Shown here piece by piece: positions 9,722 to 19,514 of a DNA stretch of 64,000 bases. The DNA comes from Blastocladiella emersonii ATCC 22665 (Eukaryota > Blastocladiomycota > Blastocladiomycetes > Blastocladiales > Blastocladiaceae). The stretch lies in NCBI GenBank assembly GCA_025594325.1, contig JANHCV010000015.1:434001-498000 (forward strand). The letters are read 5' to 3'. The position numbers were made by a program, and so were the translations under genes. Positions within the stretch are counted from its first letter, which is position 1. Every line of letters begins with the position of its first letter. Under the pieces are notes generated by a model. It did not search any database and had not been told where the DNA came from. It saw nothing but the letters and a program-made list of their open reading frames with translations.

Positions 9722-10417
9722 ATGACGTTCGGTCTCATCGCGTACAAGAAGGCGCTGCTCAAGGGCGCGATTGTCGGGCACGCTGGTGGGCACGCGAATG
9801 GCGGCTTCAACGGGCACGCAAATGGCGGCTTCAACGGGCACGCAAATGGCGGCTTCAACGGGCACGCAAATGGCAGCTTCAACGGGCACGCAAATGGCGG
9901 GTTCAATGGGCACGCAAACGGCGGCTGGAACTCGGGCCACTCGGGCAACTGGAACTCGGGCCACAACGGCAACTGGAACTCGGGCCATGGCGGTCCCCCG
10001 GGCCATCCGGGCCCCGGCCACGGCGGCCCGCCGCACTCGCACTCGGGCGGCAACTCGCAGCACTGGGACGGCTCGAGCCAGTGGTCGTCGGACTGGAGCA
10101 GCGGCGGCAACTGGAGCAGTGGCGGCCAGTGGAACAGCGGCGGCAGCTGGCAGCACGGCGGCAATGGCGGCGGCCAGTGGTCGCACGGCGGCGGCCCGGG
10201 CTACGGTCGCCACCAGCGCGACGACGAGTTCTCCATCTACGACTCGTCCTCGTCCTCGTCGGACGACGCCTCGCAGCAGCTCGATGTCGGCGCCTCGTTT
10301 GATGTTGGCGCTGACGTGAACGCCGATGCCTTTGTCTCGGCGGGCGCCGATCTCTCGTCGGGCGTTGACGCGGACGCCGTTATCTCGGCCACGACCAGCA
10401 CCGCCGCCGTCGTCTAA
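9722..10417 (+). CDS. Gly/Asn/His-rich repeat protein, copy 1
   Basis: Intronless, 231 residues. After MTFGLIAYKKALLKGAIVG come about six units of the octapeptide FNGHANGG. Then follow WNSGH units, a Gly/Pro/His stretch, Ser/Trp/Gly repeats, and a Ser/Asp/Ala/Val-rich tail (DSSSSSSDD, DVGASFDVGADVNAD) without repeats of that kind. No classical signal peptide is obvious, only a short apolar N-terminus. The composition suggests a structural or surface, perhaps metal-binding, low-complexity protein; function unknown. A near-identical copy lies at 54283 and a divergent one at 63402. The strong TATA promoter and conserved leader argue it is expressed. Confidence 0.8.
   Translation: MTFGLIAYKKALLKGAIVGHAGGHANGGFNGHANGGFNGHANGGFNGHANGSFNGHANGGFNGHANGGWNSGHSGNWNSGHNGNWNSGHGGPPGHPGPGHGGPPHSHSGGNSQHWDGSSQWSSDWSSGGNWSSGGQWNSGGSWQHGGNGGGQWSHGGGPGYGRHQRDDEFSIYDSSSSSSDDASQQLDVGASFDVGADVNADAFVSAGADLSSGVDADAVISATTSTAAVV
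9769..9930 (+). repeat. 24-bp tandem coding repeat (FNGHANGG units)
   Basis: About six 24-bp units, near-identical at the DNA level (GGGCACGCAAATGGCGGCTT plus four bases), one with a Ser substitution. The unit length is a multiple of three, so it keeps other frames open too. Confidence 0.9.
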
Positions 10418-11216
10418 TCGACCAAGTCGGAGCTCGCGAGCGCGCAGGACGCGTCGGCTCGCTTGATATCATGTAATTAGGAATTAAATCGTCTTTAAAA
10501 CTTCATATTCTTCACATCGAGAGTAGTGAAAGACATCGTGAGAATCAAACCCACCCATAAAGGTTTCCCGGCGCGACGACCGTGTCACTCATCCGCACGT
10601 GTTTGTCGTGATCGCGGTTCCTCTCGCCCGCCGAGCGGTCGCCCTCGTTCAACGCATGCCGTACTTGCCATTTCTAGTTGCATGCACGCGCGCGCATGAA
10701 ATAGAACCGCCATGATGAAGCGGTCCGCACGCGCGTTGGGGCACAGTCTCACAGCGGGAGGAACCTTTCCGGCGGCACCGGACACGCCGAAAAGTTCGCG
10801 AGGTCACGCGCGCTCCAGAAACCTCTTGCGCGCGTACCGCAATTTTCGGCGGAGATGAACGCGAGGAGAACTTGCACGAGGCGGTGGCGGGCAAGTGATG
10901 AGTCGCGCGCGGTTCCGCCTATCGCTCAACCTGGTGCCGCATCACCGACGCGTCGAGTTTCACCGCGAGCGAAATGCGGACCGACCATGCGCATAAAGCG
11001 GCGGTCGGCGCTAATTGCGACGTGCTGCCTTGGACCAGCTGACCATGCCGAGAGCGAAAAACGCGTGCTGGGCTCCGCAGACGGCATCCGAGGCCGCTTG
11101 AGGCAACCCGGGCACCGACCTCGAGGAACTCACTCCGGCGGTTCTTGGGGACGCAAGGAAGCGCTCGAGCCGAAAACGTTGAGGCGCTCGTGGAAGCGAA
11201 GGGGAGCGGGCGAGAG
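10418..11216. other. Gene-free stretch; promoter region of the peptide gene at 11306
   Basis: Begins with an AT-rich probable 3' UTR/polyadenylation zone (about 10465-10510). A motif shared with other cysteine-rich loci lies at 10711-10735. No gene seen. Confidence 0.6.
10711..10735 (+). promoter_or_regulatory. Distal motif shared by cysteine-rich peptide genes
   Basis: Core ATGAAGCGGTCCGCACGCG. Close versions occur at 12673, 53131 and 55422, each 0.2-0.6 kb upstream of a cysteine-rich peptide ATG. Confidence 0.45.
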
Positions 11217-11222
11217 TATAAA
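11217..11222 (+). promoter_or_regulatory. TATA box of the peptide gene at 11306
   Basis: TATAAA, 89 bp before the ATG. Confidence 0.8.
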
Positions 11223-11305
11223 AGCGGGCCTGTCCCCCGGTCCACCTTTGACTCTCCACCAACGAGACCCACCTCGCCACGTAATCAACACCTACACTAG
11301 ACAAG

Positions 11306-11612
11306 ATGCGCCCCGTCAAGACCTTCTTCGCCGTCGCCCTCGTCCTCGGCCTCGCCCTGACCGGCGTCGCCGCCGCCCCGTCCAAGGCCAACACGGAGGG
11401 TGCCTCGCTTGAGCGTAAGTCGACCCCCCCCCTTCATCTTTCCGATGTTTTCCACTAACCCTTGGCCTTCAAATCATGCAGGTACCGACTACCGGTGCTG
11501 GCTTAACTGCACGGCTGACTGCCGGGACCGTTGCGGCAGCAACAAGTCGTGCCGTACGTCGTGCTACCAGGACTGCGACACGATCTGCGACATGGGCCCC
11601 ATCAACCCCTAA
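11306..11612 (+). CDS. Small secreted cysteine-rich peptide, eight-Cys twin (CX3)4 type
   Basis: Exons 11306-11414 and 11482-11612 encode 79 residues. The signal peptide begins MRPVKTFFAVALVLGLAL and ends near GVAAAP. The intron again separates the secretion leader from the cysteine core. Core spacing is C-x3-C-x3-C-x3-C-x5-C-x3-C-x3-C-x3-C, followed by a short MGPINP tail. Compared with the gene at 7303 there is one extra Cys per half. Splice signals GTAAGT-like donor and CATGCAG acceptor are good. A predicted two-helix, four-disulphide fold is inferred from spacing only. Function unknown. Confidence 0.87.
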
Positions 11613-13053
11613 GTCCAAGCGCGCTTCTCGCGTCGGGGATCACAGTCTAGGTCAAGAACAAGTGGAGAAGTGATGGGAGATTTTTTTGGAGAAGAGATTG
11701 GACATAAAGTGGCCTAGACTGCTGGAAATTGCTGGAATATGTTGGGATGTGCTGCGAACTGTTGGGAAGAGAGCGCATGGGCGTGGAAGCAGTAGCTGAG
11801 CGCTTTTTGCATGAGTTTGTAAGGTAAGCGCACGGAAGGCTAAGTGAAAGTGCTTGAGTTAGAGACTGTGGAAGCGGTCGAACGGAGCGTGTCCGCTCCG
11901 CCAGCAACCAATCGAGCAGCGCTGAACACGCTGTTGAGTCTGAGAAGCCCAAACGAGTTAACGTTAAAGTACGAGGGAAGTGTTGACAGCCCAGCTAGGT
12001 GTCTCGCCCTTCATCGCCCTCGTGAAGGTACTCGATTGAGACGGGCGCTCAGCGTCCGAACTGACTTGCGAGACGCGTTGCACCGCAATCGATCCTTTAT
12101 CTACGGACCGGAAATCCTACGAAACTCGCTCGTTAATGTTTTCCAGCGGTGGACTTTCAAGCTTCCTAGGGAATCCGGCGGCGGATGGTCCAGGCTCGAA
12201 AGTTCGGCGAGGAGCTCCAAGCGCGTTGACCACTAAGGTACCAATTTTCGAGCAGCAGAGTGACAGTGGAAGAGGCTCGGGCTGCCCATCGCTTAACGCG
12301 GACCAAGGCGACCTCACGATGGCAATTCGTGTTCCGCCGACCGGTATCTTGGACCGCTGGATTTCGCGACCTCGAAGTAACCCGCGCGAGGTCGAGGTCG
12401 AGGTCTACCCGCGCTAGCCCAGGTATCGTCGTGCGCGAGTCATGATACACAACATGAGCTTGTAACGGCCGTGATCCGGCCGTTGATTCACGGCCACGTG
12501 GCCGGCTCTCCTGGACGCGTCGCTCATCCCACGTGACCAAGCCCTGACCGCGTCGAGCAGTCGGTTGGCGCGACGCGTCCCCGCGCAAGGTTCCGTCGTT
12601 TAGGGCGAGCCTCTACCCACGCAAGTTTCTCGCCTCGCTGCTGCAGCGATGACCGGCGAGCAAAATATCCGCCACGATGAAACGGTCCGCGCGCGAGTTC
12701 ATGCAGGACCGCTGCCGCTGCGGTCGAGGACACTGGATGGGTGCATATCGTCGCGCGTGTCGAAACCAATGACGAGCTTGAAGCGCGCGAGGCGGACACA
12801 GCATCGCCGATGACGCGTCGGAGGTTCAATCAGCCGAGTCCGGTGGCGGCGACCAACTTGGAACCGCTGGGCGTCGCGGCCGCGTGCGTGATGCAGCGAG
12901 CTCATGCACGTATTAACTCGAAACGGAAGGCGAGGGCGAGGCCGACATCAACAAAACCGGTGCCGACGCAAAGGCTGCTCTATTCGCAGCAATGAAGGTC
13001 TGACCAGGTGAAGCACGAGAGCAAGGGAACTTGACGAGAGGAGCGGCGCGAAG
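11613..13053. other. Gene-free stretch, about 1.4 kb
   Basis: No gene recognised. The first few hundred bases are lower in GC than the neighbours. 12400-13053 resembles promoters of other cysteine-rich loci and contains the shared distal motif at 12673-12695. Confidence 0.55.
12673..12695 (+). promoter_or_regulatory. Distal motif shared by cysteine-rich peptide genes
   Basis: Core CACGATGAAACGGTCCGCGC, 460 bp before the ATG at 13133. Confidence 0.45.
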
Positions 13054-13060
13054 TATAAAA
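13054..13060 (+). promoter_or_regulatory. TATA box of the peptide gene at 13133
   Basis: TATAAAA, 79 bp before the ATG. Confidence 0.8.
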
Positions 13061-13132
13061 GGGGCGCGGCCTCCGCTCCTCCCCTCGACGCCACACCAAC
13101 GACTTGTTCCTTCGACCCGCCTCCTCCTCACC

Positions 13133-13421
13133 ATGCGCGCTACCAAGACCATCTTCGCCTTTGCCGTCGCTCTCTGCCTCGCCGTCACCGGCGTCGCTGC
13201 TGCTGCCCCTGGCGCTGGCGGTGCTCAGAGTACGGGACCTCCAGTTGCTCGCGCCGCCGCAGATCGTCCGCTGACGTCCCAACGTCCTCCCTCCAACAGT
13301 CAAGGACCTCGGCTGCTGGCGCACGTGCAGCAGCCAGTGCAGCCGGAGCTGCGACACGCGCGACTGCCTCGCTGAGTGCTACGGCGACTGCTACGTCGCC
13401 TGCAACATCAAGCGGCCGTAA
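13133..13421 (+). CDS. Small secreted cysteine-rich peptide, eight-Cys twin (CX3)4 type
   Basis: Exons 13133-13229 and 13300-13421 encode 72 residues. The leader differs from that at 7303/11306: it starts MRATKTIFAFAVALCLAV and ends VAAAAPGAGGA, defining a second leader subgroup shared with the genes at 14083 and 55912. Core spacing C-x3-C-x3-C-x3-C-x4-C-x3-C-x3-C-x3-C, ending NIKRP. Donor AGAGTACGG, acceptor CCAACAG. Probably secreted; role unknown. Confidence 0.87.
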
Positions 13422-14001
13422 GTTGCCAGCGTCGTCAAGAACGTCTCGGGATTATGGAGTTGTCTGGAGTTGCGATGATGATATATGGGTCCCGATTTCT
13501 AAACTCGCACAGCAGAGAGAGAGGGAACGTTGAACCGTGTTGCTTACATGCACGTGACTGCGACTTGACCGCGTTGAGCGGACTGACGGCGGAGCAGACG
13601 TCACCCTCGTGCGAGCTTGGTGCAGCTGCGGCCGGGCGCACTGGATGAGTGCATATCCTTCGCGGGCGGGCGGGCAGAGGTCGATGGCGGCGCGTCGGGC
13701 AAACGGAGCGCGCGGGCGTGAGCACAGCATCGCCGATGGCGCGTCCGAGGTTCGTCCGCCAGGTCCAGTGGTAGCGACGGCGACCAAGTTTAGATTGGAC
13801 CGCAGCGCGTGCGTGCGTGAGAGAGTTCATGCACGGCGACGCGGCGGCGAGTCAGACTTTGTCCTCAACCCGGAAAGCGAGGTGGAGGTCGAGGTCGAGG
13901 TCGCTTTGCGCCGGACCGGTGCTGCGAAGGCAAACCTGCTGGTTTCGACGCGATGAGCGTTGGGCCGAGCGGCGCGAGGGCAGCAGGAACGAGTGGAGGA
14001 G
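13422..14001. other. Intergenic, promoter of the peptide gene at 14083
   Basis: No gene seen. A block around 13619-13655 (GCAGCTGCGGCCGGGCGCAC) resembles one around 12711-12750 before the preceding gene, again suggesting duplication of gene with promoter. Confidence 0.55.
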
Positions 14002-14007
14002 TATAAA
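14002..14007 (+). promoter_or_regulatory. TATA box of the peptide gene at 14083
   Basis: TATAAA, 81 bp before the ATG. Confidence 0.8.
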
Positions 14008-14082
14008 GGCGGGCCGACCCCCGCATCCCCCTCTTGGTACAGCAACGTCGAATCATTCGTTTCCTCGAGCCAAACCCTCACC

Positions 14083-14389
14083 ATGCGCGCCATCAAGACC
14101 CTCTTCGTTTTCGCCGTCGCCCTCTGCCTCGCCGTGACCGGCGTCGCTGCTGCTGCTGCCCCTGGCGCTGGCGGTGCCAAGGGTACGTGGGGGTCCTCTC
14201 ATCGATTCGCTCGCGCGCGCTCTTCATGGACCGCGTGCTAACGGACGGCGGCCGCGTTCCACTCGGACAACAGTCCAGAACCTCGAGTGCTTCCGGCGAT
14301 GCACCAACGACTGCGCCAGCGGCTGCAACAACGCGCGCGACTGCCTCGCCCGGTGCTACGACTACTGCTACGCCGAGTGCCGCATCTAG
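14083..14389 (+). CDS. Small secreted cysteine-rich peptide, eight-Cys twin (CX3)4 type
   Basis: Exons 14083-14182 and 14274-14389 encode 71 residues. Leader MRAIKTLFVFAVALCLAV, then a run of Ala and PGAGGA, as in the gene at 13133, its nearest relative and likely tandem duplicate. Core: C-x3-C-x3-C-x3-C-x5-C-x3-C-x3-C-x3-C, ending CRI. The intron position matches the other family members exactly (phase 1, after the leader). Function unknown. Confidence 0.87.
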
Positions 14390-14584
14390 AAGCAGCAGCG
14401 GGTGAGCTCTCCAGGACGGCTCGGGACCAGCCGGGAGCAGTTTGGTGTTGAGATGATGACGATACATTGGCCCCGATATCTATACTCAAAAAAACAGCTG
14501 GGAGAGGAGTGCAAGAGCGCGTCGCTCACCCGCACGTGGCCTTGATTTTGACAGTTGATCATATATTCGCGACCGACTCGTCTC

Positions 14585-15834
14585 TCACATCCGCACGCGC
14601 TTGACCTTACTGTTCCGCTCCTTGCGCTCGCGCTTCTCGTCCGCGCGGCGCTGCTCCTCGGGCGACAACGTCCGCTTAGGCGCCGCCGCCGCAATCTCCC
14701 GCCGCGCGGCCTCGGCGTGCTTGGCGTCCTCCTCCTCGCGGCGGCGGCGCATCCGGATGCGCGCGTCGGGCCGGAGCTCGACCTGGGTGAGGTGGTCGAT
14801 GAGCCAGCACACGAACTGGGTGAAGGCAACGTGCACGGCCCACGCGTCGTCGCCGTGCGGGCGCAGCAGGTCGCGCGAGTCGAGGCGCAGGCGGTACGTC
14901 AGGGAGAGGACCTTGCGGTAGCGCGGGAGGGCGCCGGGTTCGGCGGCGGTATCGTCGTCCTCGACCTCGACGAGGCGCACGCGGTCCGAGACGACCAGTG
15001 ACTCGAGGCGGCGCAGGACCGCCGGGTTCGACAGGAACCGGTGCACGCGCGGGTCGCTCGCGAAGAAGGCAGGGATCGCGTCCGGGTGCTCGGCGTACAC
15101 GGTGAACAGGTCCGCGGGGAGGTACGAGTTGGGCATCGAGGTCGTGTACGTCGTCTACGAGCGATGGAGAGTAAGCGCGGGGTTGCGTGTCAACGCGATA
15201 GTGAGTGGGACGCCGTACCAGATCCTCGCGCTTGCTCATGGCGGCGGGCGCCGTTTTGTGCAGGATAGCGAGGACAAAGTTCTCGGACACGGACGGGTCG
15301 AGGTACACGTCGAACCGCACGCGGTCGTAGTTGACGACGAGAAAGTCCTGCACCACGGCGAACAGGTCCTGGCGGTTGCGGAGCTACACCCAGTGACAGC
15401 GTCAGCCCGCTCCACCACACACACACCGTCCGCGCGTACTGTGATCCGCCCGACGAGCTTCTCACACTTGACGCGTCCCGATCCGTAGACGAGGTAGTCG
15501 GCGGGCCCGTCGCGCAGGAGGCTGCCGTGGCCCTCGCCGACAAACGCAAAGTTGCGGTCGAGCTCGGGCCGGATCTCGGCGTACCACCGGTCGGCGATCC
15601 GCCGGTTGCGCGCGCGGCCCAGCGCGTACACGACGCCGTACAGGACGAACACGGCGGCGACGGTCACCTCTAGGCTGATGGGCAGCCAGTACGCCGCGGC
15701 ATCTGAAGGGGAAAACGGCGGGGGTCAGTTGAGAGGGCGGGCGCACAGGGGGACGCGGCACGGCGCCGTAGGCGTAGTGTACCGGGGCCGATCACGCTCG
15801 CGATAAAGTCGGGCAGCGGGTCGGGGAGCAGCAT
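14585..15834 (-). CDS. CCDC47-like ER membrane protein (DUF1682 family, PAT complex subunit in animals)
   Basis: Exons 15834-15783, 15702-15440, 15383-15219 and 15154-14585 encode 349 residues. A single membrane segment lies near residues 20-43 (LEVTVAAVFVLYGVVYALG). It is followed by a soluble domain with NRQDLFAVVQDFLVVNYDRV, LPADLFTVYAEHPD and VCWLIDHLTQV, and a highly charged helix ending KRERKERNSKVKRVRM. A basic, helical C-terminus after the globular domain is typical of CCDC47. In animals that protein binds ribosomes at the translocon and, with Asterix/WDR83OS, helps insert multi-pass membrane proteins. Somewhat shorter than the animal protein (483). The start is chosen because the first exon is short but in frame and the next exon lacks an ATG before the membrane segment. 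Confidence 0.8.
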
Positions 15835-16015
15835 GGCCAAGGCACCAAGTTATTGCATGTGAGTTCCGTGGGTGGGTGTGGCACAGCGCGGGTTGGGCAG
15901 ACGTGCGAGAAGGGGAACGCCGACGCGTCGCGCGTGCCACACTCGCCGAGCCTCGCCTCCGCGTCCCCTCTGATGCTCGTAGTACTGTATACATGTATGC
16001 CCTCCTCCTCCTCGC

Positions 16016-18741
16016 TCAAAACTCGCGCTTCGCAATCAACTCCCGCGCCTCGGCCTCCGTGATCCCATCGAGCACGCCCGCCACCGCGGCCTCGGCCTGG
16101 TCGGGCGTGAACGCCGCGAGGAGCTGGACGAGGTCGTGCACCCTGCGGTGGCCGGGGCAGTGCTTGGCGACGACGCCCGAGACCGCGCGGGGCGCGTTGA
16201 GTGCCGGTGGTGGCGGGAGCGGCGCCGCCGCGGCAGCTGCGCCCTTGCCGCCGAGCTGGAACAGCGCGTTCATGTCCAGCGACTGGTCGAGCAGGTACCG
16301 CAGCGCGTGGGCGGCGGGCGCCGAGATGGCCGGGAGCGCGAGGACGGCGGTCGCGATGAGGTCGTAGTAGTGCGACAGCAGCCGGCCTAGGGTGTGCAGG
16401 TACAGCGCGTCGGGGAGGCAGCCCTACACGGCGACGAAGTGGCGGCGCGGGTGAGTGAGGATGGTCTCGAGTGAGCGGCGTGGAGGAAACCGTACTCGCC
16501 ACGCCTCCTCGAGCTCCTCGAACAGGTGCCGCGCGTCGAGGAACGCGGCCTGGACCGTCTGGAACGCCGCGTCCTGGTCCACCTCGCCGAGCACCAGCAG
16601 CGCCTCGGCGACGAGCTTCTCGATGTTCTTGATCTGCGCCGCCTACCGTCCCGAATCAAGTGTCAGCCCAACCCACACCCTCCACCACCACGACACGTAC
16701 CACAATCCCATCAAACGTGCGCGTCCCATACTTGCGCAGCGGCGGGATCAGATCCGCGAGCGGCGCGACCGCGCGCTGGCTGTCCTCTGGCAGCGCGGCC
16801 GCGAGCGAGCGCGGGACCGCGAGCAGGTGGTGCACGAGGTACTCGGTGTCGTTGCGGAACAGCGCCGCGGCGCGCGGCGACGTGCGCAGGGCGCGGTCAA
16901 GGAGCGGCGGGACCACGGCGAGCCACAGGAACACGAGGTCGCGCACCGCGTCGAGCGCGCCGAACGCCGTGGTCTCGGTCCACTCGACGGAGTCAGCGCC
17001 GCGGTGAAGTACCTGCGCCAGCATGTCGACCAGGCTCTGCGTCTGCTCCGTCACCAGGTACGCCGGCGGGTCGAGGAGCGAGGACGCGAGGGTGCGGTCC
17101 TGCAGGCCGTACAGGACGTCGGTGCCGCCGCCCTTGCCACCCTTCTTTCCGCCTGCCGCGTCACCCTTGCCCTTGCCGCCCTCCATGGACGGCAGATCCG
17201 GGTTCGGCGTCGCGCGCGCGACATTGCGCTCGCGGCGGCGGAGGATCTGGAGCGCGGGCTCGAGCAGCGCGGCGCGCCGCTTACGGATCCGCGTCGCGGC
17301 GAGGGTCGGGAGAAAGTCGAGCAGCTCATCGGCGGCCGCCGGCGTGAGCAGGCCCGTCGCGCGCATCGTTTCCGTGAACCCGGTCAGCTGCGTGTGCAGC
17401 TTCTCGGCGAAGACGGCGAGCTCCTCGGTGTCGGGCGAGTCCGGGACGTGCGGGAGGAGGACCCGGTCGACGACGAGCGGGACGACGCGCTTGGTCCACG
17501 TCTCGCACAGGGACTCGCGGAGCCCCGCGTGGTCCCCCGCAAACCCCGCGACGAGGTGGGTGCTGAAGAAGGCGGTGATGCGCGCGAGGTGGTCGAGGGC
17601 GGCGATCCACGGCGGGTCGGCGCGTGCCGACTCGGGCGTGACGGCGGTGAACGACAGGACGTGCGCGATGGCCGCGTCGGGCTCGACGGCCACGGTCGTG
17701 TCGGCGTGCTCGAACGGCTTGCCGCCGAGGAGCACGGGCTCGACGAGCGTCGCGAACACGCGGTCGGCGAGCTCCGCGACGTGTGACTCGAGCAGGCCCA
17801 GGGTCGCGAGCGAATAGACGATGGTGCTGGTGGCGACGAACGGCGGCTGGTCGAACAGCGAGGTGCCCGGCGGCGCGGACCGGCTGAGCGCGAGCATCTC
17901 CGTGTCCTTGGTCACGAGCGGGGCGATCTGGACCGAGTGGACCAGCGGCATCAGGCGGTTCGGCTGCGCGGACGTGATGGTTACGACGCGATCGAACATG
18001 TCCTCCAGGTACGACTTGAGCTTGCCCAGCGTCATGTTGTGGTTGTACCGCAGCAGCGCGAGCGTGTGCGGTTCGAGGCCGTGCAGCTTGGTCGTGTCGT
18101 CGAGGAACTTGAGGCGGTCGGCCTGGAGCGGGTTCGGTCAGCGGGGTACACCGAGCGCGTCGCGTAGAAAGAAAACCGTACGCTTTCCGAAAGAATGTCG
18201 GCGCACATGGCGACATCCTCGCCCTCGGCGCCCTCCATGGCGTCCTCGAGGCGGAGCGCGGCCTGCAGGCCGTCAAAGGCGGCGCCGAGGGCCGTGTACA
18301 CCTTGACAAGCCGGTCGACGTGCGCGGCCGACTCGGGGTCGCGTTCGGCGATTGCCACGAGCAGGTCCAGCCCCGCCTTGATCGATTCGTCGCAGGACGG
18401 CATCGGCGCAAACGCCAGCATCGTCGGCAGCGTCGACAGGTCGAGCCAGGAGACCATCGCGCCGTCGATCTCTCGCTACGCATGCATGTGAGTCAGACCC
18501 GCCATCACTCGTTGGGGATCGCAGTCGGTCGGTCGGAACGCACCCGCAGGACAACCACGTCGTTCTCGAGCTTCTTGAAGCACTGCCGCGGCGTCTGGTG
18601 CGCAAACGGATCGGCCGGCTCTTGCTCCCCTGCCGCTGCCGCCGCAAGCCGCGCGCTGCGGGACGGCGTGCCCGTCGGGGTCCCGGCCGCGGTGGCGGCG
18701 CTGGGCGAGAACGGACCAAAACTGGGCGATAGCGGGTTCAT
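16016..18741 (-). CDS. ZW10/Dsl1-like vesicle-tethering or kinetochore subunit
   Basis: Exons 18741-18544, 18475-18182, 18122-16701, 16642-16496 and 16423-16016 splice in frame to 822 residues (human ZW10 779). The protein is mostly helical with no enzymatic motif. The C-terminal part (GCLPDALYLHTLGRLLSHYYDL, LPAISAPAAHALRYLLDQS, then VHDLVQLLAAF and the ending EARELIAKREF) aligns by eye in order and spacing with the ZW10 C-terminus, which has a short-chain helix pair followed by a terminal ALIRALF-type helix. ZW10 acts in the NRZ/Dsl1 complex that tethers Golgi-to-ER vesicles and, in animals, in the RZZ kinetochore complex. The N-terminal third is not recognisable to me. Another CATCHR-family tether (COG or exocyst) cannot be excluded. 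Confidence 0.6.
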
Positions 18742-18921
18742 GTTCGAGTGCGTTGCATCAAGTCCGTGGCGAGTGGTCGCATCGGCAGGCGAGCGTTGGG
18801 TGGTCGCGAGGGGAAGCCGGCGCGCTGCGCTGAGCGGTTGCTCGTCAACCCGATGCCCGCAACTATCTTTTGATCCCCTCTCTCCCCGCCCTCTACCCGT
18901 GCACTAGACATGCAACTGAAG

Positions 18922-19037
18922 ATGGAACCCATGAAACTAACAACAACTGTCCCGCGCGTCAGTCCTGCCGAGCGACGTGCAGCGCCACGTCGCGTTGTTT
19001 CCCGAGATCCACGAGGCCGCCGCCCTTCGCGCAACTT
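18922..19037 (+). pseudogene. 5' fragment of F-box-like paralogue A, cut by the transposon
   Basis: Starts with ATG in the same setting as the paralogues at 24875 and 27080 (MEPMKL versus MDSMQL and MNSMQP). It covers the F-box region: LPSDVQRHVALF, then EAAALRAT in the +1 frame relative to the ATG, so there is already one frameshift. The homology stops at the CTT of 19035-19037, exactly where the transposon begins; it resumes at 23024. Confidence 0.8.
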
Positions 19038-19180
19038 CATCGCCGAAACGGTCCTGGCGACGCGAGGGCTGACGCCAGACCCCTGACGCCAGGTCGGCGG
19101 CGGTCCCAGCCAAACTCGCGTCGGGGCTGGCGTCAGCCTCGACCGGACCTGACGCCAGGTCTGACGCGTGGGGGTCTGGT
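19038..19180. repeat. Left terminal and subterminal repeats of the transposon
   Basis: Terminal CATCGCCGAAACGG, then TGACGCCAG at about 19071, 19084 and 19150 and its reverse complement CTGGCGTCA at about 19128. These are probably transposase binding sites. Confidence 0.75.
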
Positions 19181-19204
19181 TCGCGACGCGAGAGTCCGGG
19201 CTCC

Positions 19205-19514
19205 CCGCCATGTATACCCCGACCACGAACCATGAATCTTATTCTTCTCCAACTTGATGCAACTTGTTTATGAGCTACTACGAGGGACTTTGACGCGGCG
19301 AAGAGAGGTTTTGCGATCCAACTCGTCGTCGGACCTCGAGGAAGGGTCGTTCGCGGGCGCAAAACACGCCAAGTCACCGCCGCGGTAGTTGAGAGAACGA
19401 GGGCATGTATTTCAACCAGCGGCGCACGCCACGCGCCGCAGCTCGTTCTCGTTGCTAGTTCTGCAAGGGACGGCGCTCGCGACGCGCCGCCGCCGCGGGC
19501 CCCGATCGGGTCCC
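19205..19514. other. Non-coding stretch inside the transposon
   Basis: Between the left subterminal repeats and the transposase stop codon. No gene seen. Confidence 0.5.

Larger units (their letters stand above)
9189..10490 (+). repeat. Segmental duplication, copy 1 (partner 53752-55045)
   Basis: About 1.3 kb holding promoter, leader, Gly/Asn/His-rich gene and 3' flank, repeated in the same orientation about 44.5 kb away. The transcribed part is nearly identical; the distal promoter has indels. Confidence 0.9.

Noticed and set aside
9769-9930. Possible CRISPR-like array
   Set aside because: Units are contiguous with no spacers and encode FNGHANGG in a eukaryotic gene.
9590-10302. Other frames open through the Gly/Asn/His-rich genes (Arg/Lys/Gln repeats on +, Pro/Phe/Ala repeats on -)
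   Set aside because: The 24-bp repeat is a multiple of three and so opens several frames at once; only the MTFG frame has start, tail and paralogue support.
507-18741. Host as a GC-rich basidiomycete yeast
   Set aside because: Intron size and GC would fit, but a ZMYND12-type flagellar protein and CBM18 chitin deacetylase point to a zoosporic fungus.
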